Source of the DNA: Actinomadura rayongensis | GTDB taxonomy: Bacteria; Actinomycetota; Actinomycetes; Streptosporangiales; Streptosporangiaceae | Reading direction: 5' to 3' | Assembly (NCBI RefSeq): GCF_009831215.1 | Contig: NZ_WUTW01000002.1 | Location: 979,444 to 1,043,443 of the forward strand | Length of the DNA stretch: 64,000 nucleotides | Shown here: in pieces, positions 1 through 8,401 of the stretch | Position numbering within the stretch: the stretch's first letter is position 1 | How the letters are laid out: every line of letters starts with the position of its first letter | Program-made: the position numbers and the translations under genes | The notes under the pieces: model-generated | The model's database searches: none | The model's input: only the letters and a program-made list of their open reading frames with translations | Told to the model about the DNA's origin: nothing

Positions 1-362
1 TGTCGCTGAACAACCAGTCCAATCACCTGGCGGATCTGGGGCTACGAGAGGAGGCGCTGGAGGCCATCACCGAGGCGGTGCAGATTCGCCGCACGCTCGC
101 CGAGGCCCGCCCCGACGCCTTCCTGCCCGACCTGGCCATGAGTCTTGTTGTGATGGGGAGGGCATTGGTTGACCTCGATCGAGTCCAGGAAGGAACGCGG
201 CACCTCATTGAGGGACTTGCGATAGCTGCGGACCGTGATCTACAAGAACTGGCACGCGCCTGCGTCGAATTCCTCCGGCACGCCCATGTGCAGGATGCCG
301 ATGCGGTCACCGCTACTTGGCGTCAAATCGCGGGTGGGGATCCTCCTCAGTGGCTTCAGTAG
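1..362 (+). CDS. TPR-repeat protein, C-terminal fragment (5' end outside window)
   Basis: The reading frame is open from base 3 to the TAG at 360-362 and enters from the left edge, so only the last 119 residues are visible. Residues near the start (NQSNHLADLGLREEALEAI) have the helix-turn-helix spacing of tetratricopeptide repeats, and a second helical pair follows (LAMSLVVMGRALVDLDRVQEG). TPR arrays of this style commonly form the C-terminal part of actinobacterial NB-ARC or signalling proteins, but the catalytic or N-terminal part is not here, so the role is unknown. The next gene downstream is a tRNA on the other strand. Confidence 0.7.
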   Translation, partial: SLNNQSNHLADLGLREEALEAITEAVQIRRTLAEARPDAFLPDLAMSLVVMGRALVDLDRVQEGTRHLIEGLAIAADRDLQELARACVEFLRHAHVQDADAVTATWRQIAGGDPPQWLQ

Positions 363-634
363 GCCCAGCGCGTGACAAGGCCGGTCGGCCGGGGCGGGAC
401 CGGCCCGGAGAGGCCGCACGCCCGGCCCGGACGGCCGGCGGCGGACCGCGTAGCGGGTCGCCCCTGAACACGTAGAGAAGGTTCTCGTCCGGCGCTGAGC
501 CTTCGCGGTGCGGCCGAGTGGCCAGTCGTCGTTCCGGTAGGACCGTGCTGGCGGAAGCCGAGCGCGATGACGGCGCGGCAGGGTTGCTGGTTGCCCGTTT
601 GTTGCAGGACGGGCACGGAAGGCCAGAAATGATC

Positions 635-674
635 AAGGCCCAGGTTCGGAGACGTGTTCTCTGAACTGGGCCTT
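635..674 (-). terminator. Hairpin downstream of tRNA-Gly, probable terminator
   Basis: Arms 635-647 and 663-674 pair over 12 bp with one bulged base (AAGGCCCAGGTTC against GAACTGGGCCTT), closing a 15-nt loop. It lies 6 bases beyond the tRNA 3' end in the direction of tRNA transcription. There is no long U tract, as is usual in high-GC actinobacteria. Confidence 0.5.
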
Positions 675-679
675 CTGTG

Positions 680-753
680 TGGAGCGGGCGACGGGAATCG
701 AACCCGCGTCGTCAGCTTGGGAAGCTGAAGTTCTACCATTGAACCACACCCGC
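680..753 (-). tRNA. tRNA-Gly, anticodon CCC, CCA encoded
   Basis: The minus strand folds as a cloverleaf. The acceptor stem is GCGGGTG with CGCCCGC (one G-U pair), the D arm contains the GTTC...GAAC stem, the anticodon stem TCAGC/GCTGA closes the loop TTCCCAA (anticodon CCC), and the T arm is GCGGG-TTCGATT-CCCGT. The discriminator base is followed by an encoded CCA at 680-682. It would read GGG glycine codons, which are frequent in this genome. No integrase or duplicated tRNA 3' end was seen nearby. Confidence 0.93.
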
Positions 754-914
754 ACGACGAGGCTCGAGGTCCCGCCTGCCCGGTCAGCTTACCGGAAAGT
801 CGTGGGTTGCGCAGACGGGTCAGCCCCGTCGTGTGCCGGGTCGGGTTAGCCCCGTCGCGTGCCGGTCGGGCCCCCGCCGTGTGTGAGCATGGTGGAGGCT
901 GTAGTTTTTGGCGC

Positions 915-1490
915 GTGCTGCTTTCCGATCGCGACATCAGGGCCGAGATCGACGCCGGACGGGTCAAGATCGATCCGTTCGGGCCCGAGATGGTCCAGCC
1001 GTCCAGTGTGGACGTCCGGCTCGACCGGTACTTCCGGGTGTTCGAGAACCACCGATATCCGCATATTGATCCGGCGATCGAGCAGCCCGACCTCACACGT
1101 CTGGTCGACGTGAAGCCGGACGAGGCGTTCGTGTTGCATCCGGGTGAGTTCGTTCTCGCGTCCACATACGAGGTGTTCGCGTTGCCGGACGATCTTGCTG
1201 CGCGGCTCGAGGGGAAGAGTTCGCTGGGGCGGCTCGGGCTGCTCACGCACTCAACGGCCGGGTGGATCGATCCGGGGTTCAACGGGCATGTGACGTTGGA
1301 GCTGTCGAACGTCGCCACGTTGCCGATCAAGCTCTGGCCGGGCATGAAGATCGGGCAGATGTGCCTGTTCCGGACGAGTTCGCCCGCCGAGTATCCGTAC
1401 GGGTCACCCAAGTACGGGTCGCGATATCAGGACCAGCGCGGGCCGACGCCGTCGCGGTCGTATCTGAACTTCCACCGCACGGAGATTTGA
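915..1490 (+). CDS. dcd: dCTP deaminase (probably bifunctional, dUMP-forming)
   Basis: This 191-residue protein makes dUMP precursors for dTTP synthesis by deaminating dCTP, and in many actinobacteria it also removes pyrophosphate. The start is the GTG at 915, giving [12 protein letters not shown], the standard N-terminus; the frame is open further upstream but that extension is not family-like. The active-site block [20 protein letters not shown] (residues about 111-130) holds the catalytic Arg/Glu region and the Thr-Ala-Gly motif. The C-terminal [15 protein letters not shown] is the nucleotide-covering tail seen in the bifunctional mycobacterial enzyme. Length matches the family. It stands alone just downstream of the tRNA, which is on the opposite strand. 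Confidence 0.95.
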   Translation: MLLSDRDIRAEIDAGRVKIDPFGPEMVQPSSVDVRLDRYFRVFENHRYPHIDPAIEQPDLTRLVDVKPDEAFVLHPGEFVLASTYEVFALPDDLAARLEGKSSLGRLGLLTHSTAGWIDPGFNGHVTLELSNVATLPIKLWPGMKIGQMCLFRTSSPAEYPYGSPKYGSRYQDQRGPTPSRSYLNFHRTEI

Positions 1491-1579
1491 CCGCCGCTTC
1501 TTCGGGGCGGGTAGTTTCGAGCGATGCGTAACGCAGCCCCCCGCCTTACTGTCGCTTCGCTGCCGGGCTGGAGAGTCCG

Positions 1580-2377
1580 GTGGTTCTGAACTGGGATGTT
1601 CCTCGCGTCCCGGTCGGTCGCTGGTTCGCCGAAGGGGCTTCCTGGTCCGTCGCTCATGGAGGCGTGTTCTTCGACGGGGTTGCGACCGTCGTGACGGACC
1701 TGGTGGACGGCCTGTCCGGCATACTTACGTTTTTTCCACCGCTCGTCCTAGCCGCGTTGCTCGCCGCGGGAGCGTACGCGGCGCGCGGGTGGCAGTTTGG
1801 GTTGTTCACGTTCGCCGGGTTCGCGCTGATCGATGGGATGCGGTTGTGGCGGCCCGCTATGGACTCGTTGTCGCTGGTCACGGCGTCGGCTGTCGTCGCG
1901 CTGGTTGTCGCGGTGCCGGTCGGGTTCGTCGTGCGGTACGCGGTGGTGAAGCGGGTCGTGCGGCCCGTCCTGGACGCCGTGCCTTCGGTGCCGGTGTTCG
2001 TCTATCTCGTCCCGGCTGCGTTCCTGTTCGGCATCGGGACGGCGCCCGGTGTTGTCGCTACGGCCGCAGTCGCGCTTCCGGCCGCAGTAAGGCTCGTCGA
2101 GTCGGGGCTGCGGGATCGGCCGGATCCCGGGGAGGCGAACCGGATCGTTGTTCCGGCTTTGGGGATGGTCGTCACGGCCGGACTGGTCGGTGCGGGTGGG
2201 CTCGGTGGCGTCGTCCTGACCGGGCTGGACCGTGTCAGTGCCGCCACCGGGTTCGAGGGCGCTCTTGCGATCGTGGTGCTCGCCGTTTTTCTCGATCGGG
2301 TCACGCGCGTCGGCGCGCGGCCGGTGGAGGCGGCGTTCGCGGGGAATGATGAGCGGCATGGCGAACGAGCAGCCTGA
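1580..2377 (+). CDS. ProW-like ABC transporter permease, solitary and internally truncated
   Basis: 265 residues with about six hydrophobic segments. The C-terminal block VVTAGLVGAGGLGGVVLTGL followed by ALAIVVLAVFLDRVTR matches the end of glycine-betaine/proline permeases (ProW/OpuAB). In ProW, a cytoplasmic EAA loop (about 30-35 residues contacting the ATPase) sits before that block; here VRLVESGLRDRPDPGEAN runs almost directly into it, so most of the loop appears deleted. No ATPase or substrate-binding protein gene is adjacent. It may be a decaying remnant or a permease relative with another use. The start is GTG 1580; its last 32 bases overlap the methyltransferase gene. Confidence 0.7.
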   Translation: MVLNWDVPRVPVGRWFAEGASWSVAHGGVFFDGVATVVTDLVDGLSGILTFFPPLVLAALLAAGAYAARGWQFGLFTFAGFALIDGMRLWRPAMDSLSLVTASAVVALVVAVPVGFVVRYAVVKRVVRPVLDAVPSVPVFVYLVPAAFLFGIGTAPGVVATAAVALPAAVRLVESGLRDRPDPGEANRIVVPALGMVVTAGLVGAGGLGGVVLTGLDRVSAATGFEGALAIVVLAVFLDRVTRVGARPVEAAFAGNDERHGERAA

Positions 2378-3158
2378 CCTGCGCACGGAGACCGCGCAGA
2401 ACGCCCGGGTCTGGAACTACTGGCTCGGCGGTAAGGACAACTTCACCGCCGACCGGCTGGTCGGCGACCGCGTCTACCGCATGTATCCGAGCATCGTCCA
2501 GGTCGCCCGCGCGGACCGGGCGTTCCTCGGCCGCGCGGTGCGGTTCCTCGCCGGGGAGCGCGGCGTCCGGCAGTTCCTCGACCTCGGGACCGGCCTGCCG
2601 ACCGCCGACAACACCCACGAGGTCGCGCAGCGCGTCGCGCCCACCGCCCGCGTCCTGTACGTGGACAACGATCCGCTCGTCCTGCGGCAGGCGCGGACGC
2701 TGCTGACCAGCACGCCCGAGGGCGCGACCGACTACATGGAGGCCGACGTCCGCGACACCGAGGCCGTCCTCGCCCGCGCCCGCCGCACGCTGGAGCTGAA
2801 CGAGCCCGTCGCGATCATGATGCTCGGCATCCTCAACTTCCTGCTGGACGACGACGAGGCGCAGGCGGTGGTGGACGACCTCGTCGCGGCGGTCCCGTCC
2901 GGCTCCTATGTCGCGATCACGCACCCGACGCTGGAACTCGGCGGCGACGCCAACACCGAGGCGATGGAGTTCTTCAACAGCAACGCCGAGCCGCCGCTCC
3001 GCGCCCGGACGGGAGCCCAGATCGCCGGCTTCCTGCACGGCCTGAACCTGGAGAAACCGGGCCTGGTGTCCTGCTCGCGCTGGCGCGCCCCGAAGCGCCG
3101 GGACGGCACCGAGCCCCCGCTCGTCGCCCAGTACGGCGCCGTCGCCCGCAAGCCCTGA
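2346..3158 (+). CDS. SAM-dependent methyltransferase, DUF574/PF04672 family
   Basis: The protein begins NARVWNYWLGGKDNF around residue 20, the hallmark opening of the actinobacterial DUF574 family. It continues with the SAM-binding motif FLDLGTGLPTADNTHEVAQ and the acidic strand VLYVDNDPLVL. ATGs at 2346, 2349 and 2358 are all possible; each overlaps the permease stop at 2377, suggesting translational coupling. Family length is about 260-275 residues, which fits (about 270). The substrate is unknown for nearly all members; many streptomycetes carry dozens of paralogues. The TGA at 3156-3158 abuts the converging regulator gene with no spacer. Confidence 0.88.
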   Translation: MMSGMANEQPDLRTETAQNARVWNYWLGGKDNFTADRLVGDRVYRMYPSIVQVARADRAFLGRAVRFLAGERGVRQFLDLGTGLPTADNTHEVAQRVAPTARVLYVDNDPLVLRQARTLLTSTPEGATDYMEADVRDTEAVLARARRTLELNEPVAIMMLGILNFLLDDDEAQAVVDDLVAAVPSGSYVAITHPTLELGGDANTEAMEFFNSNAEPPLRARTGAQIAGFLHGLNLEKPGLVSCSRWRAPKRRDGTEPPLVAQYGAVARKP

Positions 3159-3998
3159 TCAGCGGCCCGCCGCGGTCGACGCGAGACGGCGCAGCGCGGT
3201 CTCGGACGGCGAGCCCGGTTCGACGGTGTGCGCGATGAAGACCTGGTCCGGGTCGTCCGGCAGCCGCAGCGTCTCGAAGCCCAGCTCCAGGTCGCCGACG
3301 ACGGGATGCCGGTAGATGTACCGGCCGTGCGTCTTGTCCTTGAGGCGGTGTTCGGCCCAGAGCGTCCGGAAGTCGGCGCTGAGCGCGGACAGTTCCTCGA
3401 CCAGCGCGGTCGTCGCCGGGTCGTCCGGACGGCGGGACGCGTCCAGCCGCAGGAACGCCACCACGTCCCCGGCCTTGCCGCGCCAGTCGACGTAGAGGTC
3501 GCGCAGCCGCGGGTCCAGGAAGATCAGCCGGGCGAGGTTGCGCTCGCGCGGCGGCAGCGCGCCGAAGTCGGTGAGCAGCGCGGACGCCGCCGGGTTCCAG
3601 GCGAGGACGTCGAGGTTGCGCCCGAGGATGTAGCCGGGGACGTCCCCCGCCTGGTCCAGCAGGCGCCGCAGCCCCGGCCGCACCTCCTGCGGCGATGCCG
3701 GGGCCGTGCCGGACGACGGCCGCGCCAGCCGGTGCAGATGGGCGCGCTCGGTCGGGTCCAGGCGCAGCGCGCGGGCGACCGCGTCGAGGACGGCGTCGGA
3801 GAAGTGCAGCGTCCGTCCCTGCTCAAGCCGGACATAGTGGTCCACGCTCACCCCGGCCAGCAGTGCCAGCTCCTCGCGCCGCAGGCCCGGGACGCGGCGG
3901 CGCCCGCCGTGGTCGGGCAGGCCGAGGTCGTCCGGACGGAGCCGCGCGCGGCGGGACCGGAGGAACGCGCCGAGTTCCGCCCGTCTGTCCAGTGCCAT
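3159..3998 (-). CDS. XRE-family regulator with MmyB-like ligand-binding domain
   Basis: 279 residues. Residues 1-85 hold a helix-turn-helix (RREELALLAGVSVDHYVRLE), and residues 100-270 match the MmyB-like ligand-binding domain, with the typical stretches VLAWNPAASALL and HRLKDKTHGRYIYRHPVVGD. Such regulators usually control the adjacent, divergently transcribed oxidoreductase. Here the aldo-keto reductase starts 111 bp away on the other strand, so a shared control region at 3999-4109 is inferred. The ATG at 3998 gives the conserved start ALDRRAELGAFLRSRRARL. Confidence 0.88.
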   Translation of the reverse strand: MALDRRAELGAFLRSRRARLRPDDLGLPDHGGRRRVPGLRREELALLAGVSVDHYVRLEQGRTLHFSDAVLDAVARALRLDPTERAHLHRLARPSSGTAPASPQEVRPGLRRLLDQAGDVPGYILGRNLDVLAWNPAASALLTDFGALPPRERNLARLIFLDPRLRDLYVDWRGKAGDVVAFLRLDASRRPDDPATTALVEELSALSADFRTLWAEHRLKDKTHGRYIYRHPVVGDLELGFETLRLPDDPDQVFIAHTVEPGSPSETALRRLASTAAGR

Positions 3999-4109
3999 GC
4001 GGCCAGTATCGCGAAGGTGGTCACGCGGTGCCCAGGCACGGGCCGCCACTGGGCCGGACGGTCCCGTCCGCAGCACGCTGAGGGGGTTCGTTTCGGCAAG
4101 GGAGATTCC

Positions 4110-5147
4110 GTGGTCAGCACTGCACAACTGGGAACGACCGACATGACCGTCAGCCGGCTCGGCTTCGGCTCGTGGGCGGTCGCGGGGACGGGCTGGCGGT
4201 TCGGGTGGGGCCCCACCGACGACGCCGAGTCCGTCGCGACGATCCGGCACGCGGTCGAGTCGGGGGTGAACTGGATCGACACGGCCGCCGTCTACGGGCT
4301 CGGGCACGCCGAGGAGATCGTCGGGAAGGCCGTCGCGGGCCTGCCCGAGGCCGACCGGCCGCTGCTGTTCACCAAGGCCGGGCTCGTCTGGGACGACACC
4401 GACCCGCAGGCGCCGCCCCGCCGCTGCATGCGGCCGGCGAGCGTGCGGCGGGAGGTGGAGGACTCGCTGCGGCGGCTCGGCGTGGAGCGCATCGACCTCT
4501 ACCAGGTCCACTGGCCGGACACCGGGACTCCGATCGCGACGGCCGGGAGTGCGGCCGGCGGCGTCAGCCCGGACGCGACGCCGCTGGAGGAGTACTGGCA
4601 GGTCATGGCGGACCTGAAGGCCGAGGGCAAGGTTCGCGCGATCGGGCTGTCCAACCACTCCGTCGAGCAGTTGGACGCGGCCGAGCGCGTCGCGCACGTG
4701 GACGCGATCCAGCCGCCGTTCTCGGCCGTCCACCGGTCCGCCGCGCCCGAGATCGCGTGGGCGCGCGCGCACGGTACGGGCGTGATCGCCTACTCGCCGC
4801 TGGTGTCCGGGCTGCTCACCGGGACGTTCTCCGCCGACCGGGTCGCCGCGCTGCCCGCCGACGACTGGCGCAGGTCGCACCCGGACTTCACGTCCGGCCT
4901 GGCCGCGAACCTGCGCGTGGCGGACGCGCTGCGCCCGATCGCGGCCCGCCACGGCGCGTCCGTCGCGGAGGTGGCGCTCGCGTGGGTTCTGGCGTGGCCG
5001 GGGATCACCGGCGCGATCGTGGGCGCGCGCCGTCCCGCGCAGGTGGACGGCTGGATCGGCGCGTCCGCGCTCACCCTGACCCCCGCCGACCTGGACGAGA
5101 TCGCCGCAGCCGCCGCCCGCACCGGCTCCGGCCCCGTCCGCCCCTGA
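4110..5147 (+). CDS. Aldo/keto reductase
   Basis: 345-residue TIM-barrel NADPH oxidoreductase. Visible family marks are LGFGSWAVAG near the N-terminus, the catalytic aspartate and tyrosine in WIDTAAVYGLGHAEE, the downstream lysine in LLFTKAG, the histidine in YQVHWPD, and the cofactor-binding C-terminal block GAIVGARRPAQVDGW. The start is GTG 4110, preceded by AAGGGAG. The ORF is open far upstream, but that part is antisense to the regulator. It most resembles the AKR subgroup that reduces or isomerises sugar and small carbonyl compounds; the substrate is unknown. Probably regulated by the divergent MmyB-type protein. Confidence 0.88.
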   Translation: MVSTAQLGTTDMTVSRLGFGSWAVAGTGWRFGWGPTDDAESVATIRHAVESGVNWIDTAAVYGLGHAEEIVGKAVAGLPEADRPLLFTKAGLVWDDTDPQAPPRRCMRPASVRREVEDSLRRLGVERIDLYQVHWPDTGTPIATAGSAAGGVSPDATPLEEYWQVMADLKAEGKVRAIGLSNHSVEQLDAAERVAHVDAIQPPFSAVHRSAAPEIAWARAHGTGVIAYSPLVSGLLTGTFSADRVAALPADDWRRSHPDFTSGLAANLRVADALRPIAARHGASVAEVALAWVLAWPGITGAIVGARRPAQVDGWIGASALTLTPADLDEIAAAAARTGSGPVRP

Positions 5148-5232
5148 AGGGCTTGGGGCCCGCCCGGGACGAGCCCGCTCCGGTGCCTCCCGGATCAGGG
5201 GCGCAGCACACGCGATGCGGGCCGAGAAAAGG

Positions 5233-5270
5233 GGACGGCCCCGGTTCCGTGGAGGGAACCGGGGCCGTCC
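5233..5270. terminator. Strong bidirectional hairpin terminator
   Basis: A perfect 16-bp inverted repeat (5233-5248 with 5255-5270) around a 6-nt loop lies between the converging aldo-keto reductase (stop 5147) and Fe-S oxidoreductase (stop 5280). It can serve both. No U tract follows. Confidence 0.8.
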
Positions 5271-5279
5271 GAGGGAGAG

Positions 5280-7412
5280 TTATTCGGCCGCGGCCGGCTC
5301 CTTTTCGCCCTTGATGGAGCGGATCAGGAGCTGGGAGACGTCCACGACTTCCAGCGACTCCTTCGCCAGGCCCTCGTTCTTCTTCTCGTTGATGGCGTCG
5401 CCGAGCATCACGAGGCAGAACGGGCAGGCGGTCGAGACGGTGTCGGGGTTGGTCTCCAGCGCCTCGTCCACGCGCTCGGTGTTGATGCGCTTGCCGATGC
5501 GCTCTTCCATCCACATCCGCGCGCCGCCGGCGCCGCAGCAGAAGCCGCGGTCCTTGTGGCGGTGCATCTCCTGCGTCTTGACGCCCGGGACGGTCGCCAT
5601 GATGTCGCGCGGCTGCTTGTAGACCTTGTTGTGCCGGCCGAGGAAGCAGGGGTCGTGGTAGGTGATGTTCTCCTCGATCGGCGTGACCGGGGTGAGCTTG
5701 CCCTCCTCGACCAGGTGCGCGAGCAGCTGGGTGTGGTGGACGACCTCGTAGTTCCCGCCGATCTGCGGGTACTCGTTGGCGAGCGTGTTGAAGCAGTGCG
5801 GGCAGGTCGCGACGATCTTCTTGGCGCCCGCCTCGTTCAGCGTCTCGACGTTCTGCTGGCCGAGCATCTGGAAGACGAACTCCATGCCGAGGCGGCGGGC
5901 CGGGTCACCGGTGCACGCCTCCATCGGGCCGAGCACGGCGAACTTGACGCCCGCGATGTGCAGCAGCTCCGCGACGGCCTTGGTGGTCTTCTTCGCGCGG
6001 TCCTCCAGGGCGCCGGCGCAGCCGACCCAGAAGAGGTACTCGGTGTCCTCGGGGAGCTTCTCGTCGACGACCTCGACCTCGAAGTCCAGCTCCTCGATCC
6101 ACTCGAGGCGCTTCATCTCGGACATGCCCCACGGGTTGCCCTTGTTCTCCAGGTTCTTCAGCATGACGCCGGCCTCGCTGGGGAACGAGGACTCGATCAT
6201 CACCTGGAAGCGGCGCATGTCGAGGATGTGGTCGATGTGCTCGATGTCGACCGGGCACTGCTCGACGCAGGCGCCGCAGTTGGTGCAGGACCACAGGACG
6301 TCCGGGTGGATGACGCCGTCCTCGCCGACGAGCTCCTTGTCCACCTGCATGGCGGTCTTCTGCTCGTCGGTGAACTTCTCGCGCTCCTCCTCGGAGGCGA
6401 GCATGTACGGGGCCTTGGCGAAGGCGTGGTCGCGCAGTTCGAGGATGACCATCTTCGGCGACAGCGGCTTGCCGGTGTTCCACGCGGGGCACTGGGACTG
6501 GCAGCGACCGCACTCGGTGCAGGTCGCCATGTCGAGGTAGCCCTTCCAGGTGAAGTCCTCGATCTTGCCGCGGCCGAAGGTGTCCTCGTCGGGGTCGGCC
6601 TCCTCGAAGTCGAGGGGCTTGCCCTTGCTCATCATCGGCTGCGCCGGGCCGAGGCCGTCGGGACGGCGCTTGAACATGACGTTCAGCGGCGCGATGAAGA
6701 TGTGCAGGTGCTTGGAGTTGACGACGATGACGAGGAAGACCAGCGCGACGCCGATGTGCAGGAGCAGGCCGATCGACTCCAGGACCTCCAGCGTGTCGTG
6801 GCTCATGCCCTTGAAGGGCTGCCCGACGAGCCAGGAGAAGTACGCGCCCTTGCCGTAGTCGAGGTTGCCGTTCGCCCACTCGACGCCCCGGAAGAAGAAC
6901 ATCGTCCAGACGACGTTGAAGATCATGAAGAGGATGACCCACGCGCCGCCGGTGTGCGAGCCCTTGAACCGGGACTTGCGGTCCAGCTTCTTCGGCGAGT
7001 TCTTGATCCGGATGGCCGCGAAGACGACCAGGCCGAGGGTGCAGGCGAGGGCGATCGTGTCCTGGACGAACCCGATCGGCGCCCAGGTCTGCAGCCCGGG
7101 GATCTTGGCGTCCAGCCCGAACAGCAGCGCGACGGCCGCCTCCAGGTAGACGGTCGCCAGCAGGATGAACGCCCACATGACCGCGAAGTGCGCCATTCCG
7201 GCGATGGTCCACTTGAGCAGCTTGCGCTGCCCCATGACCTCGACGACCTGGCCCTCGATGTCGGCCTTCGGGTCGCGCTTGACCTGGAGGACGCGCTCGG
7301 GGTCGGGCTGACCGCTCTTGAACAGCTTCCAGAGGAACAGGACCCGGCGCCCGGCGAGCGCCAGCGTGATCGCCGCACCGACGATCCCGATTATCAATGT
7401 GACCCAGAACAC
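5280..7412 (-). CDS. etfD: Membrane-bound (Fe-S) oxidoreductase, EtfD / heterodisulfide-reductase-like
   Basis: 710 residues. Residues about 1-250 carry roughly five to six membrane segments of the nitrate-reductase-gamma (cytochrome b) type. Two 4Fe-4S motifs follow, CTECGRCQSQCP (about 294) and CTNCGACVEQCP (about 374). Two CCG domains (CPHCFNTL; HDPCFLGRHN then GFCCGAGGARMW) follow, as in HdrD and GlpC. The mycobacterial counterpart Rv0338c (EtfD) passes electrons from electron-transfer flavoprotein to menaquinone during beta-oxidation; that role is inferred from family and from the beta-oxidation gene at 8402. The start is GTG 7412, preceded by AGGAGG at 8 nt. The symbol is by homology only. 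Confidence 0.85.
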   Translation of the reverse strand: MFWVTLIIGIVGAAITLALAGRRVLFLWKLFKSGQPDPERVLQVKRDPKADIEGQVVEVMGQRKLLKWTIAGMAHFAVMWAFILLATVYLEAAVALLFGLDAKIPGLQTWAPIGFVQDTIALACTLGLVVFAAIRIKNSPKKLDRKSRFKGSHTGGAWVILFMIFNVVWTMFFFRGVEWANGNLDYGKGAYFSWLVGQPFKGMSHDTLEVLESIGLLLHIGVALVFLVIVVNSKHLHIFIAPLNVMFKRRPDGLGPAQPMMSKGKPLDFEEADPDEDTFGRGKIEDFTWKGYLDMATCTECGRCQSQCPAWNTGKPLSPKMVILELRDHAFAKAPYMLASEEEREKFTDEQKTAMQVDKELVGEDGVIHPDVLWSCTNCGACVEQCPVDIEHIDHILDMRRFQVMIESSFPSEAGVMLKNLENKGNPWGMSEMKRLEWIEELDFEVEVVDEKLPEDTEYLFWVGCAGALEDRAKKTTKAVAELLHIAGVKFAVLGPMEACTGDPARRLGMEFVFQMLGQQNVETLNEAGAKKIVATCPHCFNTLANEYPQIGGNYEVVHHTQLLAHLVEEGKLTPVTPIEENITYHDPCFLGRHNKVYKQPRDIMATVPGVKTQEMHRHKDRGFCCGAGGARMWMEERIGKRINTERVDEALETNPDTVSTACPFCLVMLGDAINEKKNEGLAKESLEVVDVSQLLIRSIKGEKEPAAAE

Positions 7413-7494
7413 TGTTCCGTCCTCCTGCGGTACGGGCGTTGGCTGTCAGCGTAGGGCTCGCGGACAGACTGGACTTCATCCGGGTCCCTGGATA

Positions 7495-7508
7495 CTACTC
7501 GCCAGTAG
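7495..7508. promoter_or_regulatory. Palindrome upstream of the Fe-S oxidoreductase
   Basis: CTACT-CGCC-AGTAG, a perfect 5-bp inverted repeat about 83 bp before the oxidoreductase start. It resembles the short palindromes bound by TetR-type fatty-acid regulators. Binding protein unknown. Confidence 0.4.
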
Positions 7509-7632
7509 CTTATGTGTCGCCCCAGGCTCCGGCCCGACACGGAACGCGAGCTACATGAGCCCGCTTTATATAGCGGCGCGTTCCATGCCCGCAATCACCC
7601 CCTCACCTGCGGACACGATCCGGATCGGACCC

Positions 7633-7649
7633 TTGTCAGACAGTGACAA
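7633..7649. promoter_or_regulatory. Palindrome upstream of the DinB-fold gene
   Basis: TTGTCA-GACAG-TGACAA, perfect 6-bp arms in the 375-bp divergent gap 7413-7787. The gap otherwise holds no ORF that I can support. Possible operator for the gene at 7788. Confidence 0.35.
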
Positions 7650-7787
7650 CGCGGGCCCGCCACCTGCCCGACGTCACGTTCCGCTTCCATGCCGTCACTC
7701 TCGCAGACGCCACCGACATTTTCGGGATGATCTTCGGCACGCGGGTAGACCGGTTCTCGTCCGTCCATCCGTCCGGAGGGAGCCCCC

Positions 7788-8345
7788 ATGACCCTCGACA
7801 CCGCCGCGGCCCGCGCCGCGACGCTGCTCGCCGAGGTGCCCGACGCCCTGCTCACCGCCCCGACGCCCTGCGCGGGCCTGAGCGTCGCCGGGCTCATCGA
7901 GCATTTCGACGCGCTGGCGCTGCGGCTGACCGCGACGGCCGGGAAGGGACCGCGTCCGGACCCGTCCGGCACGGGACTGCGGCCCGACTGGCGCGGCGGC
8001 GTCCCCGCCCGGCTGAAGACGCTCGCCGAGGCGTGGGCGGACCCGGCGGCGTGGGAGGGCGTCACGTCCCTCGCCGGACGCGAGGTCCCCGCCGCCTTCG
8101 CCGGGACGCACACGCTGAACGAGCTGGTCCTGCACGGCTGGGACCTCGCGCGCGCCGTCCGGCTCCCCTACTCCGCCGACGCCGAGGACGTCGCCGCCTG
8201 CATCGGCCTGCTGGAGAAGCTGCCGGACGAGTTCCGCGCGCTCGGCGTGTACGCGGCGCCCGTGCCCGTCCCGCCGGACGCCCCCGAGCTGGACCGGCTC
8301 GTCGCGCTGTCCGGCCGCGATCCGTCCTGGACGCCGCCCGCCTAG
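7788..8345 (+). CDS. TIGR03086/TIGR03083-type protein, mycothiol-dependent maleylpyruvate isomerase fold
   Basis: 185 residues. The N-terminal segment PDALLTAPTPCAGLSVAGLIEHFDAL is the DinB/MDMPI signature, in which a conserved histidine (here in LIEHF) is a metal ligand. A second metal-binding histidine sits in LNELVLHGWDLARAV at about residue 120. Members are metal-binding, often mycothiol-linked enzymes of mostly unknown substrate. The ATG at 7788 is preceded by GGAGGG. It sits 56 bp upstream of the hydroxyacyl-CoA dehydrogenase and may share its transcript. Confidence 0.82.
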   Translation: MTLDTAAARAATLLAEVPDALLTAPTPCAGLSVAGLIEHFDALALRLTATAGKGPRPDPSGTGLRPDWRGGVPARLKTLAEAWADPAAWEGVTSLAGREVPAAFAGTHTLNELVLHGWDLARAVRLPYSADAEDVAACIGLLEKLPDEFRALGVYAAPVPVPPDAPELDRLVALSGRDPSWTPPA

Positions 8346-8401
8346 GGATGCGCTGCGCCGCCTCGGGTACCGTCCGCCGGAGGACGGCGAGGGAGGCGGC
8401 C

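Noticed and set aside
363..914. tRNA-Gly as an attachment site of an integrated element
   Set aside because: No integrase, excisionase or duplicated tRNA 3' segment was found in the window, although a TPR gene at the edge could belong to one.
4110..5314. 380-codon frame 4172-5314 overlapping the aldo-keto reductase
   Set aside because: Another frame of the same DNA, Arg/Gly-rich and without family motifs.
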